Assembly: GCA_902791165.1 (NCBI GenBank)
Contig: CADAVB010000020.1
Coordinates: forward strand, 3,473 to 65,122
Direction of reading: 5' to 3'
Length of the DNA stretch: 61,650 bases
Source of the DNA: an uncultured Bacteroidia bacterium
Lineage (GTDB): Bacteria > Bacteroidota > Bacteroidia > Bacteroidales > F082
Part shown: piece after piece, positions 34,760-44,105 of the stretch
How the letters are laid out: each line of letters begins with the position of its first letter
Numbering within the stretch: the first letter of the stretch is position 1
Made by a program: the position numbers and the translations under genes
Notes under the pieces: generated by a model
Databases searched by the model: none
What the model saw: only the letters and a program-made list of their open reading frames with translations
Told to the model about the DNA's origin: nothing

Positions 34760-35554
34760 ATGACCATATTTGAATGGATAAGGAATCGGGAAATTCGTGG
34801 GAAGGTGACATTCTCTGTAGAGGAATTGAAGCAGGCCTTTAGCGAGAAGTCTTATGAAACAATCCAGTCAGAATTGACTCGTTTTGCGAAAAAGGGCTAC
34901 ATCAGTTCGGTTTATCGTGGGTTTTATGTGGTGGTGCCTGTGCAGTATCAGTTGAAGGGCATTGTTCCGCCAGTGTATTATATTGACTGGCTCATGCGGT
35001 ATGTCGGCAAGCCTTACTATCTCAGTTTGCTCTCAGCCGCCGCAATGCATGGGGCCTCGCATCAGGCGGTCATGATAACGCAGGTAACCACTGTTGCACC
35101 AAGAATTAAGTATTCCTCGAAGAATCCCGATTTGAATTGGAACTATCGAAAGCAAATCCCTGAAGAGCTTTTGATGATCAAGAACACCGAAGCGGGAGTG
35201 GTGCGCTATTCCAACCCTGAACTTACCGCCGTTGATTTGGTGCAGTTTGCCGATCATGTTGGAGGTTATCAAAGGGCATCAACTGTACTTGCCGAACTTG
35301 TTGAGGCAATGGACATGGGAAAGATGGCGGCTGTTGTGCCCTACACGACCATAGCTACACTGCAACGGCTTGGCTATTTACTGGAATATGTGCTTGAAGA
35401 ACAGGAAATGGCTGATGCTTTGTTTCTGATACTGAAAGAGCATGGCCAATGGAAAAGCATATCATTAAGGAATGACCGCCCGAAAAAAGAGATGGCGCGA
35501 CCCAACAGATGGCATGTAAACGGAAATGTTGAAATTGAAATTGATGACTTATGA
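34760..35554 (+). CDS. abiEi: AbiEi-family antitoxin
   Basis: A 264-residue protein with an N-terminal winged helix (FSVEELKQAFSEKSYETIQSELTRFAKKGYISSVYRGFYVV) and the AbiEi C-terminal domain (YYLSLLSAAAMHGASHQAVMITQVTT, then VRYSNPELTAVDLVQFADHVGG). AbiEi represses its own operon and counteracts the AbiEii nucleotidyltransferase in a type IV toxin-antitoxin and phage abortive-infection system. Its stop overlaps the abiEii ATG by 4 nt. Confidence 0.9.
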   Translation: MTIFEWIRNREIRGKVTFSVEELKQAFSEKSYETIQSELTRFAKKGYISSVYRGFYVVVPVQYQLKGIVPPVYYIDWLMRYVGKPYYLSLLSAAAMHGASHQAVMITQVTTVAPRIKYSSKNPDLNWNYRKQIPEELLMIKNTEAGVVRYSNPELTAVDLVQFADHVGGYQRASTVLAELVEAMDMGKMAAVVPYTTIATLQRLGYLLEYVLEEQEMADALFLILKEHGQWKSISLRNDRPKKEMARPNRWHVNGNVEIEIDDL

Positions 35555-36345
35555 TACACAGAGAATCCATATTATCTTGGAACGAATTTGTTCCATGGCA
35601 AACCCATGCAAAGGTTGAGCAAGACCTGCTCATCTGCCGTTCACTCGTGGCCATTTATAACGACGACTTTCTCGCGTCGCAGTTGGCTTTTCGGGGTGGA
35701 ACGGCCTTGCACAAGTTGTACCTTTCGCCTCAGCCGCGCTATAGCGAGGACATCGACCTTGTGCAAATCCAACCCGGGCCTATCAAGGACATTCTGTTTC
35801 GATTAGGCGAAGTTTTGGATTTCATGCCTGACCGAGTGACCAAGCCCAAGCGTTATAACAATACGATGCTTTTCCGTATGGAGTCGGAAATACCGCCTAC
35901 CGTTCCCATCCGCCTGAAGGTGGAAATCAATTGCTATGAGCATTTTGATGTGCTGGGATTAGTCAAGAAGCCTTTCTCGGTTGAAAGCAGTTGGTTCACA
36001 GGGCAAGCCGAACTGACTACGTATCAGTTCAATGAGTTGTTAGGAACCAAGATGCGGGCCTTGTATCAGCGCAGGAAGGGCCGCGATTTGTTTGATTTGT
36101 ATGTCGGGCTTACCGAAAGCCAGTACAATGCTGAGGAAATCATTCAATGCTACAATCGTTACATGGCTTTTACGGTGGAGAAACAGCCAACTTACAAGCA
36201 ATTTGTGAACAATATGGAAGCCAAGCTGAATGACGCGGAGTTTTTGGGCGATACGATAGGGTTGCTACGTTCTGAAAAGTCGTTTGACCCTATGACCGCC
36301 TATCAACTTGTGAAGGAAACACTGATTGACAGGTTGCAGAAATAA
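35551..36345 (+). CDS. abiEii: AbiEii nucleotidyltransferase toxin
   Basis: A 264-residue protein of the DNA polymerase beta-like nucleotidyltransferase fold: FRGGTALHKLYLSPQPRYSEDIDLVQI contains the GG-T and hSxDhD catalytic motif. The later segment YQFNELLGTKMRALYQRRKGRDLFDLYV is the conserved AbiEii block with the second Lys/Arg-rich motif. Related toxins add nucleotides to tRNA or another target and halt growth. All active-site residues I can see are intact, so the toxin should be functional. Confidence 0.9.
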   Translation: MIHRESILSWNEFVPWQTHAKVEQDLLICRSLVAIYNDDFLASQLAFRGGTALHKLYLSPQPRYSEDIDLVQIQPGPIKDILFRLGEVLDFMPDRVTKPKRYNNTMLFRMESEIPPTVPIRLKVEINCYEHFDVLGLVKKPFSVESSWFTGQAELTTYQFNELLGTKMRALYQRRKGRDLFDLYVGLTESQYNAEEIIQCYNRYMAFTVEKQPTYKQFVNNMEAKLNDAEFLGDTIGLLRSEKSFDPMTAYQLVKETLIDRLQK

Positions 36346-36365
36346 GCATTACTAAATCGTCCGTT

Positions 36366-37079
36366 TTACTCCATCCTCTCTGCAAAGAAAATGGAAAGCA
36401 AAACATAAACCATCATCACGAAAGGCAAAGCCAAAAACCTGAAAATTACGAAACTAACAAGGGTGATGAGCAGAAAAATCCACCGCACTTCGTTGCCTTT
36501 CCATTTCGCAGACTTCATTTTAAAGGAGAAGAAACGCAAACGGCTCACCATCATGAAGGAGAAAATGAGCGTGATGCCGAGGCTGGCCCAATAGCTCAAA
36601 GCACCGTCGGTGAGATGGCCTACTTGGCTGAGTGCCAGCGGCAAAGAGGCGATGAAGACAGCCATTCCGGGCGCGGGAATGCCGCGAAACAATGTCTTTT
36701 GCGTGTCGTCAATATTGAATTTGGCGAGGCGGATGGCCGAAAACACGGGCAGCAAAAACGCCAAACAGGGCAAGAGGTTGTATCCAAACACCGAGAAATT
36801 GGGCAAGTCGGAGGCGCGGCTCATCAGCCAATACATGATGAATCCTGGTGCCACGCCAAACGAAACCACGTCGGACAACGAGTCCAAGTCGGCACCGATG
36901 GGGGAGTGGGCATGGAGTAGCCGGGCGGAAAAACCGTCCAAAAAGTCGAACAATCCGGCTACGAAAACCATAATGGCCGCCTTGACGGGCATCCCGGAGG
37001 CGACGAACAAGATGGACAGGCAGCCCGAAACAAGGTTGCCGCAGGTGAGGGCGTTGGGAATGTGTTGCTTGAGTACCAT
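36366..37079 (-). CDS. pssA: CDP-diacylglycerol-serine O-phosphatidyltransferase
   Basis: A 237-residue integral membrane enzyme making phosphatidylserine from CDP-diacylglycerol and L-serine, precursor of phosphatidylethanolamine. The CDP-alcohol phosphotransferase motif DGx2ARx8Gx3Dx3D is complete (DGFSAR through GADLDSLSD). Six or so membrane helices follow. NALTCGNLVSGCLSI at the N-terminus is typical of the PssA type II class. The ATG at 37079 is the canonical start; a longer frame reaches into the murF-alr region. Confidence 0.93.
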   Translation of the reverse strand: MVLKQHIPNALTCGNLVSGCLSILFVASGMPVKAAIMVFVAGLFDFLDGFSARLLHAHSPIGADLDSLSDVVSFGVAPGFIMYWLMSRASDLPNFSVFGYNLLPCLAFLLPVFSAIRLAKFNIDDTQKTLFRGIPAPGMAVFIASLPLALSQVGHLTDGALSYWASLGITLIFSFMMVSRLRFFSFKMKSAKWKGNEVRWIFLLITLVSFVIFRFLALPFVMMVYVLLSIFFAERME

Positions 37080-37100
37080 CGCAGAAATTATTATGTGCTG

Positions 37101-37136
37101 CAAAGGTAGTGTTTTTTCTGAAAAGCCGTATTTTTG
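37101..37136. promoter_or_regulatory. Divergent -7 elements for pssA and murF-alr
   Basis: TACCTTTG on the minus strand (37108-37101) lies 22 nt before the pssA ATG, and TATTTTTG on the plus strand (37129-37136) lies 20 nt before the murF-alr ATG. No clear TTTG was found at the -33 positions, so only the -7 boxes are claimed. Confidence 0.4.
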
Positions 37137-37155
37137 CCGAAAATTTAAGCATCCC

Positions 37156-39642
37156 ATGCAGCATCAACAATATTCCATGCGGCACATCGCCGAAATCGTC
37201 GGCGGACAGTTGGTTGGCGCAAGTCCAGAGCGGCACATCTCCGATCTTCTGATAGATAGCCGTCAGCTTATTGTCGCCGAGCAAGCCCTGTTTTTCGCCA
37301 TTGTCAGTGCTCGCAACGACGGACACAAGTATGTCAAAGAGCTTTACGGGAAAGGCGTGCGCGCTTTTGTGGTGGCGCATCTGCCCGAAACGCCCTGCCC
37401 CGAGGCGGTTTTCATCGTCGTCAATGACACTCTGAAGGCCTTGCAGGCTTTGGCGGCGCATCATCGGCAGCAGTTTGACATTCCCGTCATCGGCATCACG
37501 GGCAGCAACGGCAAGACCATCGTCAAAGAATGGCTGTTCCAGATGCTCAGTCCTGATTTTAACATCGTTAGAAGCCCGAAGAGCTACAACTCTCAGGTGG
37601 GCGTGCCGCTCTCGGTGTGGCAGATGCATGCAAGCCACAATCTCGCACTGTTTGAGGCCGGCATCTCTCAAGTGGACGAGATGGCCGCACTACAAAAGGT
37701 GATAGCGCCCACCATCGGCGTGTTTACCAACATTGGGCAAGCCCATGAAGAGAATTTCATCAACCACGCCCAAAAAGCCGGCGAAAAACTCAACCTGTTC
37801 ACCAAGGCAGACGTTTTGGTGTATTGCATGGATTATTCTGACATCCAGAATGTAGTCATACGCTCAGGAATCGCCGAAAAGGTCAAGTTGTTCAAATGGA
37901 GCCGCAAATTTGAAGAAGCCGACCTGTTTGTCAAGAAAGTGTCGAAAGAGGGCAACACGGCAACCATAGAATGCATATATCAGTCTGAAAAACAAGAGTA
38001 TGTCGTCCATTTTGCCGACCATGCCTCCGTCGAAAACGCCATCCATTGCATCGCGGTGTGCCTGCTTATGAATTATGCGCCCGAGTGTATTGCCGAGCGT
38101 TTGCTCACCTTGACTTCGGTGGCCATGCGCCTCGAAATCAAGGCCGGAATGAACAACTGCACCCTCATCAACGATTACTACAACTCGGATGTCAATTCAT
38201 TGTCTATCGCCTTGGACGTGATGCGCCATCAGCACCAACACGAGCACAATGTGGTCATCTTGTCGGACATTTTGCAAAGTGGACGCAACGAGATAGATCT
38301 TTACGCCGACATAGCACAACTGCTTAAGAACAAAGGCGTTGAGATGGTCATCGGTATCGGTGAGGCCATTTCGCGACAAGCCAACAAGTTCGAGATGAAA
38401 GGTCACTTTTTCCCGACAGTAGCAGCGTTTCTCGCACATTTCCCCTTCTCCAAGTTCAACAACCAGACCATCCTTCTAAAAGGAGCACGTGCTTTCGAGT
38501 TTGAGCAGATCGGGATGGAATTGCAGGAAAAAGCACACGAAACCGTGCTGGAAATCAATTTCAACCATTTGGTCAGCAACCTCAACCATTACCGCACCAA
38601 AATCAAGCCCGACACCAAGCTCATGGTGATGGTGAAAGCCTTCGGCTACGGCAGCGGCAACCTCGAAGTTTCCAATGTGCTCCAATTTCATAATGTTGAT
38701 TATCTGACGGTTGCATTTGCCGATGAGGGGGTTGAACTGCGCCGTGCAGGCATCAATCTGCCTATTATGGTGATGAGTCCCGAGGCTAACAGCTACGACA
38801 ACATCATCAAATACCACCTCGAGCCTGAAGTGTTCAGTTTCCGCAATTTGGAATGTATTGAAAAGGCAATAGCCAACTTGGCCTTGCCCGAGGCGCATCC
38901 GGTCAATGTGCACATCAAGCTCGACACGGGAATGCATCGCTTGGGTTTCGCCTACGACGAGCTTCCCGAACTCATCAACCGAATCAAGGCCAACCCCATG
39001 CTGCATGTGAAGAGCGTGTTCTCACATTTAGCCACTGCCGACAATCCAGCCGAGGATGCGTTCACCATGAGCCAAATCCGCAGCTTCGAGGAAGGGAGCC
39101 AATTGATTGTGGAGGCTTTTCCGCACAAGGTGTTGCGCCACATCCTCAACACGGCGGGCATCACGCGCTTCCCGCAATACCAGTTCGACATGGTGCGCTT
39201 GGGTATCGGCTTGTATGGCGTGCCCACCAGCGAGGCCGACAAAGGCGCATTGCAGCCGGTGGTGTCGCTCAAAACGACCATCAACCAAATCAAGCGGATT
39301 CCGGCGGGCGACAGCATCGGCTACAACCGCCACGGCCGAGCCGAAAATGATATGCGCATCGGCATTGTGCCCATCGGTTACGCCGATGGTCTTTCACGGC
39401 TGCTTGGCAACGGCAACGGGAAGTTTTATGTGAATGGACAACAGGCACCGGTGGTCGGCGACATTTGCATGGACATGTGTATGCTCGACTTGACTCACGT
39501 GGAGGCTTCGGAAGGCGATACGGTGGTGATTTTTGATGCCGAACACGACATTGCCGACATTGCAAAGGCTTGCCAAACCATTCCTTACGAAATCTTGACG
39601 CGCGTTTCGCAACGGGTGAAGAGGGTTTACTATCAAGAATAA
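37156..39642 (+). CDS. Bifunctional MurF ligase / alanine racemase
   Basis: An 828-residue fusion. Residues ~1-450 are UDP-N-acetylmuramoyl-tripeptide:D-Ala-D-Ala ligase: P-loop VIGITGSNGKTIVKEW, NSQVGVPLSVW, and AMRLEIKAGMNNCTLINDYYNSD. Residues ~460-828 are a PLP alanine racemase: VMVKAFGYGSGNLEVS (the PLP Lys), LDTGMHRLGF, VRLGIGLYG, and IGYNRHGRAEN with the catalytic Tyr. The fusion makes and uses D-Ala in one polypeptide and is typical of Bacteroidota. The ATG at 37156 gives the standard N-terminus. Confidence 0.95.
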   Translation: MQHQQYSMRHIAEIVGGQLVGASPERHISDLLIDSRQLIVAEQALFFAIVSARNDGHKYVKELYGKGVRAFVVAHLPETPCPEAVFIVVNDTLKALQALAAHHRQQFDIPVIGITGSNGKTIVKEWLFQMLSPDFNIVRSPKSYNSQVGVPLSVWQMHASHNLALFEAGISQVDEMAALQKVIAPTIGVFTNIGQAHEENFINHAQKAGEKLNLFTKADVLVYCMDYSDIQNVVIRSGIAEKVKLFKWSRKFEEADLFVKKVSKEGNTATIECIYQSEKQEYVVHFADHASVENAIHCIAVCLLMNYAPECIAERLLTLTSVAMRLEIKAGMNNCTLINDYYNSDVNSLSIALDVMRHQHQHEHNVVILSDILQSGRNEIDLYADIAQLLKNKGVEMVIGIGEAISRQANKFEMKGHFFPTVAAFLAHFPFSKFNNQTILLKGARAFEFEQIGMELQEKAHETVLEINFNHLVSNLNHYRTKIKPDTKLMVMVKAFGYGSGNLEVSNVLQFHNVDYLTVAFADEGVELRRAGINLPIMVMSPEANSYDNIIKYHLEPEVFSFRNLECIEKAIANLALPEAHPVNVHIKLDTGMHRLGFAYDELPELINRIKANPMLHVKSVFSHLATADNPAEDAFTMSQIRSFEEGSQLIVEAFPHKVLRHILNTAGITRFPQYQFDMVRLGIGLYGVPTSEADKGALQPVVSLKTTINQIKRIPAGDSIGYNRHGRAENDMRIGIVPIGYADGLSRLLGNGNGKFYVNGQQAPVVGDICMDMCMLDLTHVEASEGDTVVIFDAEHDIADIAKACQTIPYEILTRVSQRVKRVYYQE

Positions 39643-39697
39643 TGCGGAATAGAGCCTCTGGTAGGCTTATTCCGCATTCAGAATTCCGCATTCCGCA

Positions 39698-40570
39698 TTA
39701 CCCATTCAACGCTTCGGCACCGCCCACGATGTCAATCAGTTCGTTGGTGATGACGTTTTGGCGCGCCTTGTTGTACTGGATTTTAAGCTCTTGCGAAAGT
39801 TGGTCTGCATTGTCGCTGGCGATGTGCATGGCGGTCATGCGGGCACCGTGCTCGGCGGTGTGTGCGTCGAGCATGATGGAATAGAAAGCCGTGCGTATCA
39901 CTTTAGGAACCAATGCATTGACAAAGGCTTCCTTGTCCGGTTCAACGAGATAGTCAAGGCTTTGCGCCGTGGGTAGCGTGTCGGTCTTCAAGGGCAATAT
40001 CACCTCGCGTTGCGGCGTTTGCACGCCGGCGTTCTTGAAATGGTTGAAGATGACTTCCACGCGGTCCACCTTGTGGTCGAGGAACAGTTTCACCATCTCA
40101 TCGCCAAGCTCGATGGCCATGTCGTAGGACGGGCGTTCGGTGACGGGGTCGAACTGCTTCTCCACCGCAATCTGGAACTTTTTGGCGTAGTCATTGATTT
40201 TCTTGCCCGCCAAAATCGAGATAACATTCTCTTTTCCAAGTGTTTCTGCGTATTCGTCGTAGGCTTTTTTGAACAGTTTGCAGACATTGGAGTTGTAAAC
40301 GCCACACAATCCGCTGCTCGAAGTGAAGGCGATGAGTGCCACTTTTTTCACCTCGCGGCTTTCGGCCAACGGGATGCTGACAGTGCCTTCCAAGGAGCCG
40401 AGATAGTTTGATAGCGCTTCGCTGAGTTTGGTCTTGTAGGGGACAAAGCTCAACGTTGCATTTTCGGCTTTTTTCAGCTTGGCCGCCGACACCATTTTCA
40501 TCGCGCTCGTGATTTTCTGCGTCGAGGCGACGGAGGCGATTCTGGCCCGTATTTCTTTTAGTGATGCCAT
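39698..40570 (-). CDS. atpG: F-type ATP synthase gamma subunit
   Basis: A 290-residue central-stalk subunit. The N-terminal helix LKEIRARIASVASTQKITSAMKMVSAAKLKKAE and the C-terminal helix ARMTAMHIASDNADQLSQELKIQYNKARQNVITNELIDIVGGAEAL are the classic coiled-coil pair that rotates inside alpha3beta3. FTSSSGLCGVYN is the conserved GLCG motif. It is the last gene of the minus-strand F-ATPase operon, after atpA, in the order normal for Bacteroidota. Confidence 0.96.
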   Translation of the reverse strand: MASLKEIRARIASVASTQKITSAMKMVSAAKLKKAENATLSFVPYKTKLSEALSNYLGSLEGTVSIPLAESREVKKVALIAFTSSSGLCGVYNSNVCKLFKKAYDEYAETLGKENVISILAGKKINDYAKKFQIAVEKQFDPVTERPSYDMAIELGDEMVKLFLDHKVDRVEVIFNHFKNAGVQTPQREVILPLKTDTLPTAQSLDYLVEPDKEAFVNALVPKVIRTAFYSIMLDAHTAEHGARMTAMHIASDNADQLSQELKIQYNKARQNVITNELIDIVGGAEALNG

Positions 40571-40593
40571 TTTTCTTCAGTTTGCAGTTTACA

Positions 40594-40620
40594 GTTAGGA
40601 GTTAGGAGTTAGGAGTTGAA
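40594..40620. repeat. GTTAGGA heptamer repeat
   Basis: Tandem, slightly degenerate GTTAGGA units fill the spacer between atpA and atpG. Similar heptamer or near-heptamer arrays occur at 24.77, 43.4, 43.9-44.1 and 61.6 kb with different unit sequences. Confidence 0.65.
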
Positions 40621-40651
40621 ATACTCCACACTCACCACTCCACACTTCACA

Positions 40652-42229
40652 TTAAACAAAGTGTTCGCTTAGGTTCAACGCTTCTTCCTTCAGCACGGCC
40701 TTGATGTCGTCGTCAATCTTTCCGGCCTTCAGTTGGGCCATCACGTCCTTGTGCTTCACTTCCATGAGGTCGAGGAATTGTTTCTCGAACTCAAGCACCT
40801 TGTTTTCAGGCACTTTGCTTAAGAGTCCGTTGGTTCCGCAGAAGATGATAGCAACTTGCTTCTCAACGGGCATGGGCGTGTATTGCGGTTGTTTCAGCAG
40901 TTCCACGTTCTTGCGGCCCTTGTCGAGGATGGACAAGGTGGCAGCGTCGAGTTCGGCACCGAACTTCGAGAAAGCCTCCATCTCACGGAACTGGGCTTGG
41001 TCGAGTTTCAAGGTGCCGGCCACCTTCTTCATCGACTTGATTTGGGCGTTGCCACCCACACGCGACACCGAGATACCCACGTTGATGGCGGGACGGACAC
41101 CTGCATTGAACAGGCTGGTTTCCAAGAAGATCTGTCCGTCGGTGATGGAGATGACATTGGTCGGGATGTAGGCCGAAACGTCGCCCGCCTGCGTTTCGAT
41201 GATGGGCAGTGCGGTGATGCTGCCACCGCCTTTCACGATGTCTTTCAGACTGTCGGGTAGGTCGTTCATCTGTCGTGCCACGTCGTCGTTCTTGATGATT
41301 TTGGCGGCGCGTTCGAGCAAACGGCTGTGGAGGTAGAAGATGTCGCCTGGGTAAGCCTCGCGTCCCGGGGGACGGCGCAAAATCAGCGAAACTTCACGAT
41401 AGGCCACGGCCTGTTTCGAGAGGTCGTCGTAGATGACCAAGGCATGGCGGCCCGTGTCGCGGAAGTACTCGGCGATGGCCACGCCAGCGTAAGGCGCGTA
41501 GAACTGCATGGCGGCAGGGTCGGAGGCCGTCGCGCTGACCACGATGGTGTAGTCCAAGGCACCATGATGTTCCAAGGTTTTCACGAGGTTGCGCACGGTG
41601 GAGCCTTTCTGACCCACGGCCACATAGATGCAATACACAGGGTCGCCGTTCTTGTAGTTGTCTTTCTGGTTGATGATGGTGTCGATGGCGATGGCGGTCT
41701 TGCCCGTTTGGCGGTCGCCGATGATCAGCTCACGCTGGCCGCGTCCGATGGGAATCATGGCGTCGATGGCCTTGATACCTGTTTGCAGGGGTTGGTTCAC
41801 GGGTTGGCGGAAGATGACGCCAGGAGCCTTGCGCTCCAAGGGCATTTCGTAGGTTTGGCCTTGGATGGGGCCTTTGCCGTCGATGGGACGACCGAGGCCA
41901 TCCACGACGCGCCCCAACATGCCTTCGCCCGCCATGACGGAGGCGATGCGCTGGGTGCGCTTCACGGTTTCGCCTTCCTTGATGCCCTCGGTGGGACCGA
42001 GCAGCACCACGCCGACGTTGTCTTCTTCGAGGTTGAGCACCACGCCCATTGTGCCGTTCTCGAACTCAACGAGTTCGTTGGACTGCACTTTGTCCAATCC
42101 ATAGACGTGTGCCACGCCGTCGCTCACTTGCAGCACCTTGCCGATCTCCTCGAACTGAACCTTGTTGCTCATGTTCTGGAGCTGCATTTGCAGGATGCTC
42201 GATATTTCACTTGATTTGATGTTTGACAT
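40652..42229 (-). CDS. atpA: F-type ATP synthase alpha subunit
   Basis: A 525-residue non-catalytic nucleotide-binding subunit. The P-loop is [13 protein letters not shown], followed by [15 protein letters not shown], the ATP synthase signature region near [30 protein letters not shown], and [10 protein letters not shown]. The length is standard. A spacer of 136 nt with three consecutive palindromes separates it from atpH upstream; a spacer of GTTAGGA repeats separates it from atpG. Confidence 0.97.
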   Translation of the reverse strand: MSNIKSSEISSILQMQLQNMSNKVQFEEIGKVLQVSDGVAHVYGLDKVQSNELVEFENGTMGVVLNLEEDNVGVVLLGPTEGIKEGETVKRTQRIASVMAGEGMLGRVVDGLGRPIDGKGPIQGQTYEMPLERKAPGVIFRQPVNQPLQTGIKAIDAMIPIGRGQRELIIGDRQTGKTAIAIDTIINQKDNYKNGDPVYCIYVAVGQKGSTVRNLVKTLEHHGALDYTIVVSATASDPAAMQFYAPYAGVAIAEYFRDTGRHALVIYDDLSKQAVAYREVSLILRRPPGREAYPGDIFYLHSRLLERAAKIIKNDDVARQMNDLPDSLKDIVKGGGSITALPIIETQAGDVSAYIPTNVISITDGQIFLETSLFNAGVRPAINVGISVSRVGGNAQIKSMKKVAGTLKLDQAQFREMEAFSKFGAELDAATLSILDKGRKNVELLKQPQYTPMPVEKQVAIIFCGTNGLLSKVPENKVLEFEKQFLDLMEVKHKDVMAQLKAGKIDDDIKAVLKEEALNLSEHFV

Positions 42230-42276
42230 ATATGTTGTTGTTTGTTGTTGTCTGTTTAGTTGTTTGTTTCTTGGTT

Positions 42277-42357
42277 CCGACGAATTTGCAATTCGGCGGA
42301 GTTGAGGTGGGGATTTGAAATCCCCTTCTCGATGCTGGCGGATTTCAAATCCGCCAG
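42277..42357. repeat. Three consecutive palindromes between atpH and atpA
   Basis: CCGACGAATT-TGC-AATTCGGCGG (near-perfect, 42278-42300), GGGGATTTGAAATCCCC (perfect, 42309-42325) and CTGGCGGATTT-C-AAATCCGCCAG (perfect, 42335-42357). The last shares the TGGCGGAT/ATCCGCCA arms with the bipartite elements at 9.3 and 56.8 kb. Confidence 0.75.
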
Positions 42358-42365
42358 AACTTCTG

Positions 42366-42905
42366 CTATTGTTTCAATCTATTTTTCAGCGCATTAAGCT
42401 GTCCTGCCACGCTCGCGTCCATACGGTTGTTCTCGATGTCTAAGATGAAACCGCCGATGAGGCTTGGGTCAATCTTCACATCGATTTCGGCCTCGGCATC
42501 GAAGGCTTGCTTCACAAAGGCCTTGATTTTGTCGTAAGTAGCCTCGGGTAACTCGGTGGCCGTGGTTACTTGTGTGCTCAAGATATGATGCTTGGCGCGA
42601 TACATCTCCATGAATTTCATAGCGATGAGCGGCATCTTGTTCTCGCGTTTCTGGTCGGCCACGAAGGCCATGAATTGCTTCAACGTGTTGTGCAGGGGCT
42701 CGCCGACGGCCATTTCCATCAGTTTCACCTTTTCCTCTTTGGCCACGATGGGGTCGGCCAGCACCTCGTTGAACTGCGCGATGGCCAACAAATAGTTGTG
42801 CGCAAAGCGCGTCAGGCCGTCATAAACAGCCTCTTCGCAGCCTTGCTCTTGCGAGAGTTGAAACAAGGCCCGCGCGTATCTCACCGATATTCTTCCGTTG
42901 TCCAT
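42366..42905 (-). CDS. atpH: F-type ATP synthase delta subunit
   Basis: A 179-residue peripheral-stalk subunit (OSCP type). [21 protein letters not shown] is the typical start with RYA.ALF, and the C-terminal [29 protein letters not shown] is the diagnostic end motif (GG..l..g....D.S....L..l...L). It is encoded 3 nt after atpF. Confidence 0.94.
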   Translation of the reverse strand: MDNGRISVRYARALFQLSQEQGCEEAVYDGLTRFAHNYLLAIAQFNEVLADPIVAKEEKVKLMEMAVGEPLHNTLKQFMAFVADQKRENKMPLIAMKFMEMYRAKHHILSTQVTTATELPEATYDKIKAFVKQAFDAEAEIDVKIDPSLIGGFILDIENNRMDASVAGQLNALKNRLKQ

Positions 42906-42908
42906 ATT

Positions 42909-43412
42909 TTATGCCTCAATGCGGGTGGGGATGTTTCTCAACAGCGTTTCGATGTAGTCGGTCTGCGACGGCTTGTCGTTCAGCTCGCGTTGCAGCAGCT
43001 TCTCGGCTATATCAACAGAGAGGGCGATGACCTCGTTCTTGATTTGTGCCATGGCCTCGGCCTGTTCTTTCTCGATTTTCAGGCGTGCGTCGGCCACGAT
43101 TTTCTCGGCTTCCTGGCGTGCCTGAGCCTTGGCCTCCTCGATGAGTTGGGTCTTCAGCTCTTGACTTTCCTTCATGATTTTGATTTGCTCGGCTTGTGCC
43201 GCAGCCATGGTTTCCTGCCTTTTCTGCTCGATGCCGGCAAGGGCGTTGTTGGCTTCCTCGGCGGCGAGGAGCGAGTCGGCGATTTGTGTGTTGCGCTGCT
43301 CCACGGCGCCCATAATCATCGGCCAGCCCACCTTTGCCAAGATGAAGAAGACGATGAGGAAGCCGATGAGCATCCATATCACTAATCCACTTTCGGGAAG
43401 AAATAGTTCCAT
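42909..43412 (-). CDS. atpF: F-type ATP synthase b subunit
   Basis: A 167-residue stator subunit with one N-terminal membrane helix (SGLVIWMLIGFLIVFFILAKVGW) and a long charged helical arm (AEEANNALAGIEQKRQETMAA onward) rich in Ala, Glu, Gln and Lys. It dimerises to hold alpha3beta3 against rotation. It follows atpE across a spacer carrying a GACCATGAC palindrome. Confidence 0.94.
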   Translation of the reverse strand: MELFLPESGLVIWMLIGFLIVFFILAKVGWPMIMGAVEQRNTQIADSLLAAEEANNALAGIEQKRQETMAAAQAEQIKIMKESQELKTQLIEEAKAQARQEAEKIVADARLKIEKEQAEAMAQIKNEVIALSVDIAEKLLQRELNDKPSQTDYIETLLRNIPTRIEA

Positions 43413-43414
43413 TG

Positions 43415-43460
43415 TTTCGTTGTTTAATCTTTAATCGTTGATTGTTGATTGTTGGGGCGA
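43415..43460. repeat. GTTGATT heptamer repeat upstream of atpF
   Basis: Repeats of TTGATTG/GTTTAAT character lie directly before the second GACCATGAC palindrome in the atpE-atpF spacer. Low complexity; role unknown. Confidence 0.5.
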
Positions 43461-43466
43461 GGCTCA

Positions 43467-43544
43467 TTGACCATTGACCATGACCATTGACCATGACGGC
43501 TTTCATTTCTGGAAAGTTGTCATGGTCATAGTCACAAGTCATGG
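43467..43544. repeat. Intergenic GACCATGAC palindrome, copy 2
   Basis: The left arm (43467-43497) is a run of TTGACCA/TGACCAT units; the right arm (43519-43544) is their complement and includes GTCATAGTCACAAGTCAT. It lies between atpE and atpF and could form a stable hairpin in the operon mRNA. Confidence 0.75.
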
Positions 43545-43586
43545 TACTTGGTGCTGCAGCCTCGCGTCAATGCGAAGCAGGCCAGC

Positions 43587-43850
43587 TTATTTCATCACGG
43601 CCAACACGCACACGACGATGGCGAACAGCGTTGCACCTTCGACGAGAGCGCCGGCGATGATCATGCCTGACTGGATTTTTCCAGCGGCTTCGGGCTGACG
43701 AGCCATGGCTTCCATGGCCGACTGGCCGATTCTGCCGATGCCAATGGCACCACCAATTACTGCGATGGCGGCTGCGATGGCGGCCAGACCAGGAACGTAA
43801 GACACGGCTTTAACCGCTTCTGTTGCTTGAAGGAGAATTGATAATAACAT
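43587..43850 (-). CDS. atpE: F-type ATP synthase c subunit
   Basis: An 87-residue two-helix proteolipid of the c-ring. ARQPEAAGKIQ is the polar loop; the ion-binding Glu is E71 in GALVEGATLFAIVV. Na+-type c subunits carry Gln in helix 1 and Ser-Thr after the Glu; here the aligned helix 1 position is Ile and Gly-Ala follows the Glu, so coupling to H+ is predicted. Confidence 0.93.
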   Translation of the reverse strand: MLLSILLQATEAVKAVSYVPGLAAIAAAIAVIGGAIGIGRIGQSAMEAMARQPEAAGKIQSGMIIAGALVEGATLFAIVVCVLAVMK

Positions 43851-43879
43851 GATTTTAATTGTTTAAGTGATTATTTGTT

Positions 43880-44105
43880 TGATTTAAAGATTTAAGATTT
43901 AAAGATTTAAGATTTCAAGATTTCAAATTTCAGGATTTCAGGATTTCAGACGCAAGCATTGCGTCCCTACAAACCTCACACCTCATACCTCCTACTACCT
44001 ACTTCCTACTTCCTACTTCCTACTTCCTACCTCATACCTTGGCTGCCCCAATGTAACCTCCCTACAACCCCCAACTCCCAACTCCCAACTCCTAACTCCC
44101 AACTA
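43880..44105. repeat. Composite low-complexity repeats between atpB and atpE
   Basis: Three successive degenerate tandem arrays with periods near seven: GATTTMA units (43885-43950), CTACTTC units (43988-44035) and CAACTCC units (44068-44104). A palindrome ACGCAA-GCA-TTGCGT lies between the first two. About 225 nt in total, with no gene. Confidence 0.65.
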
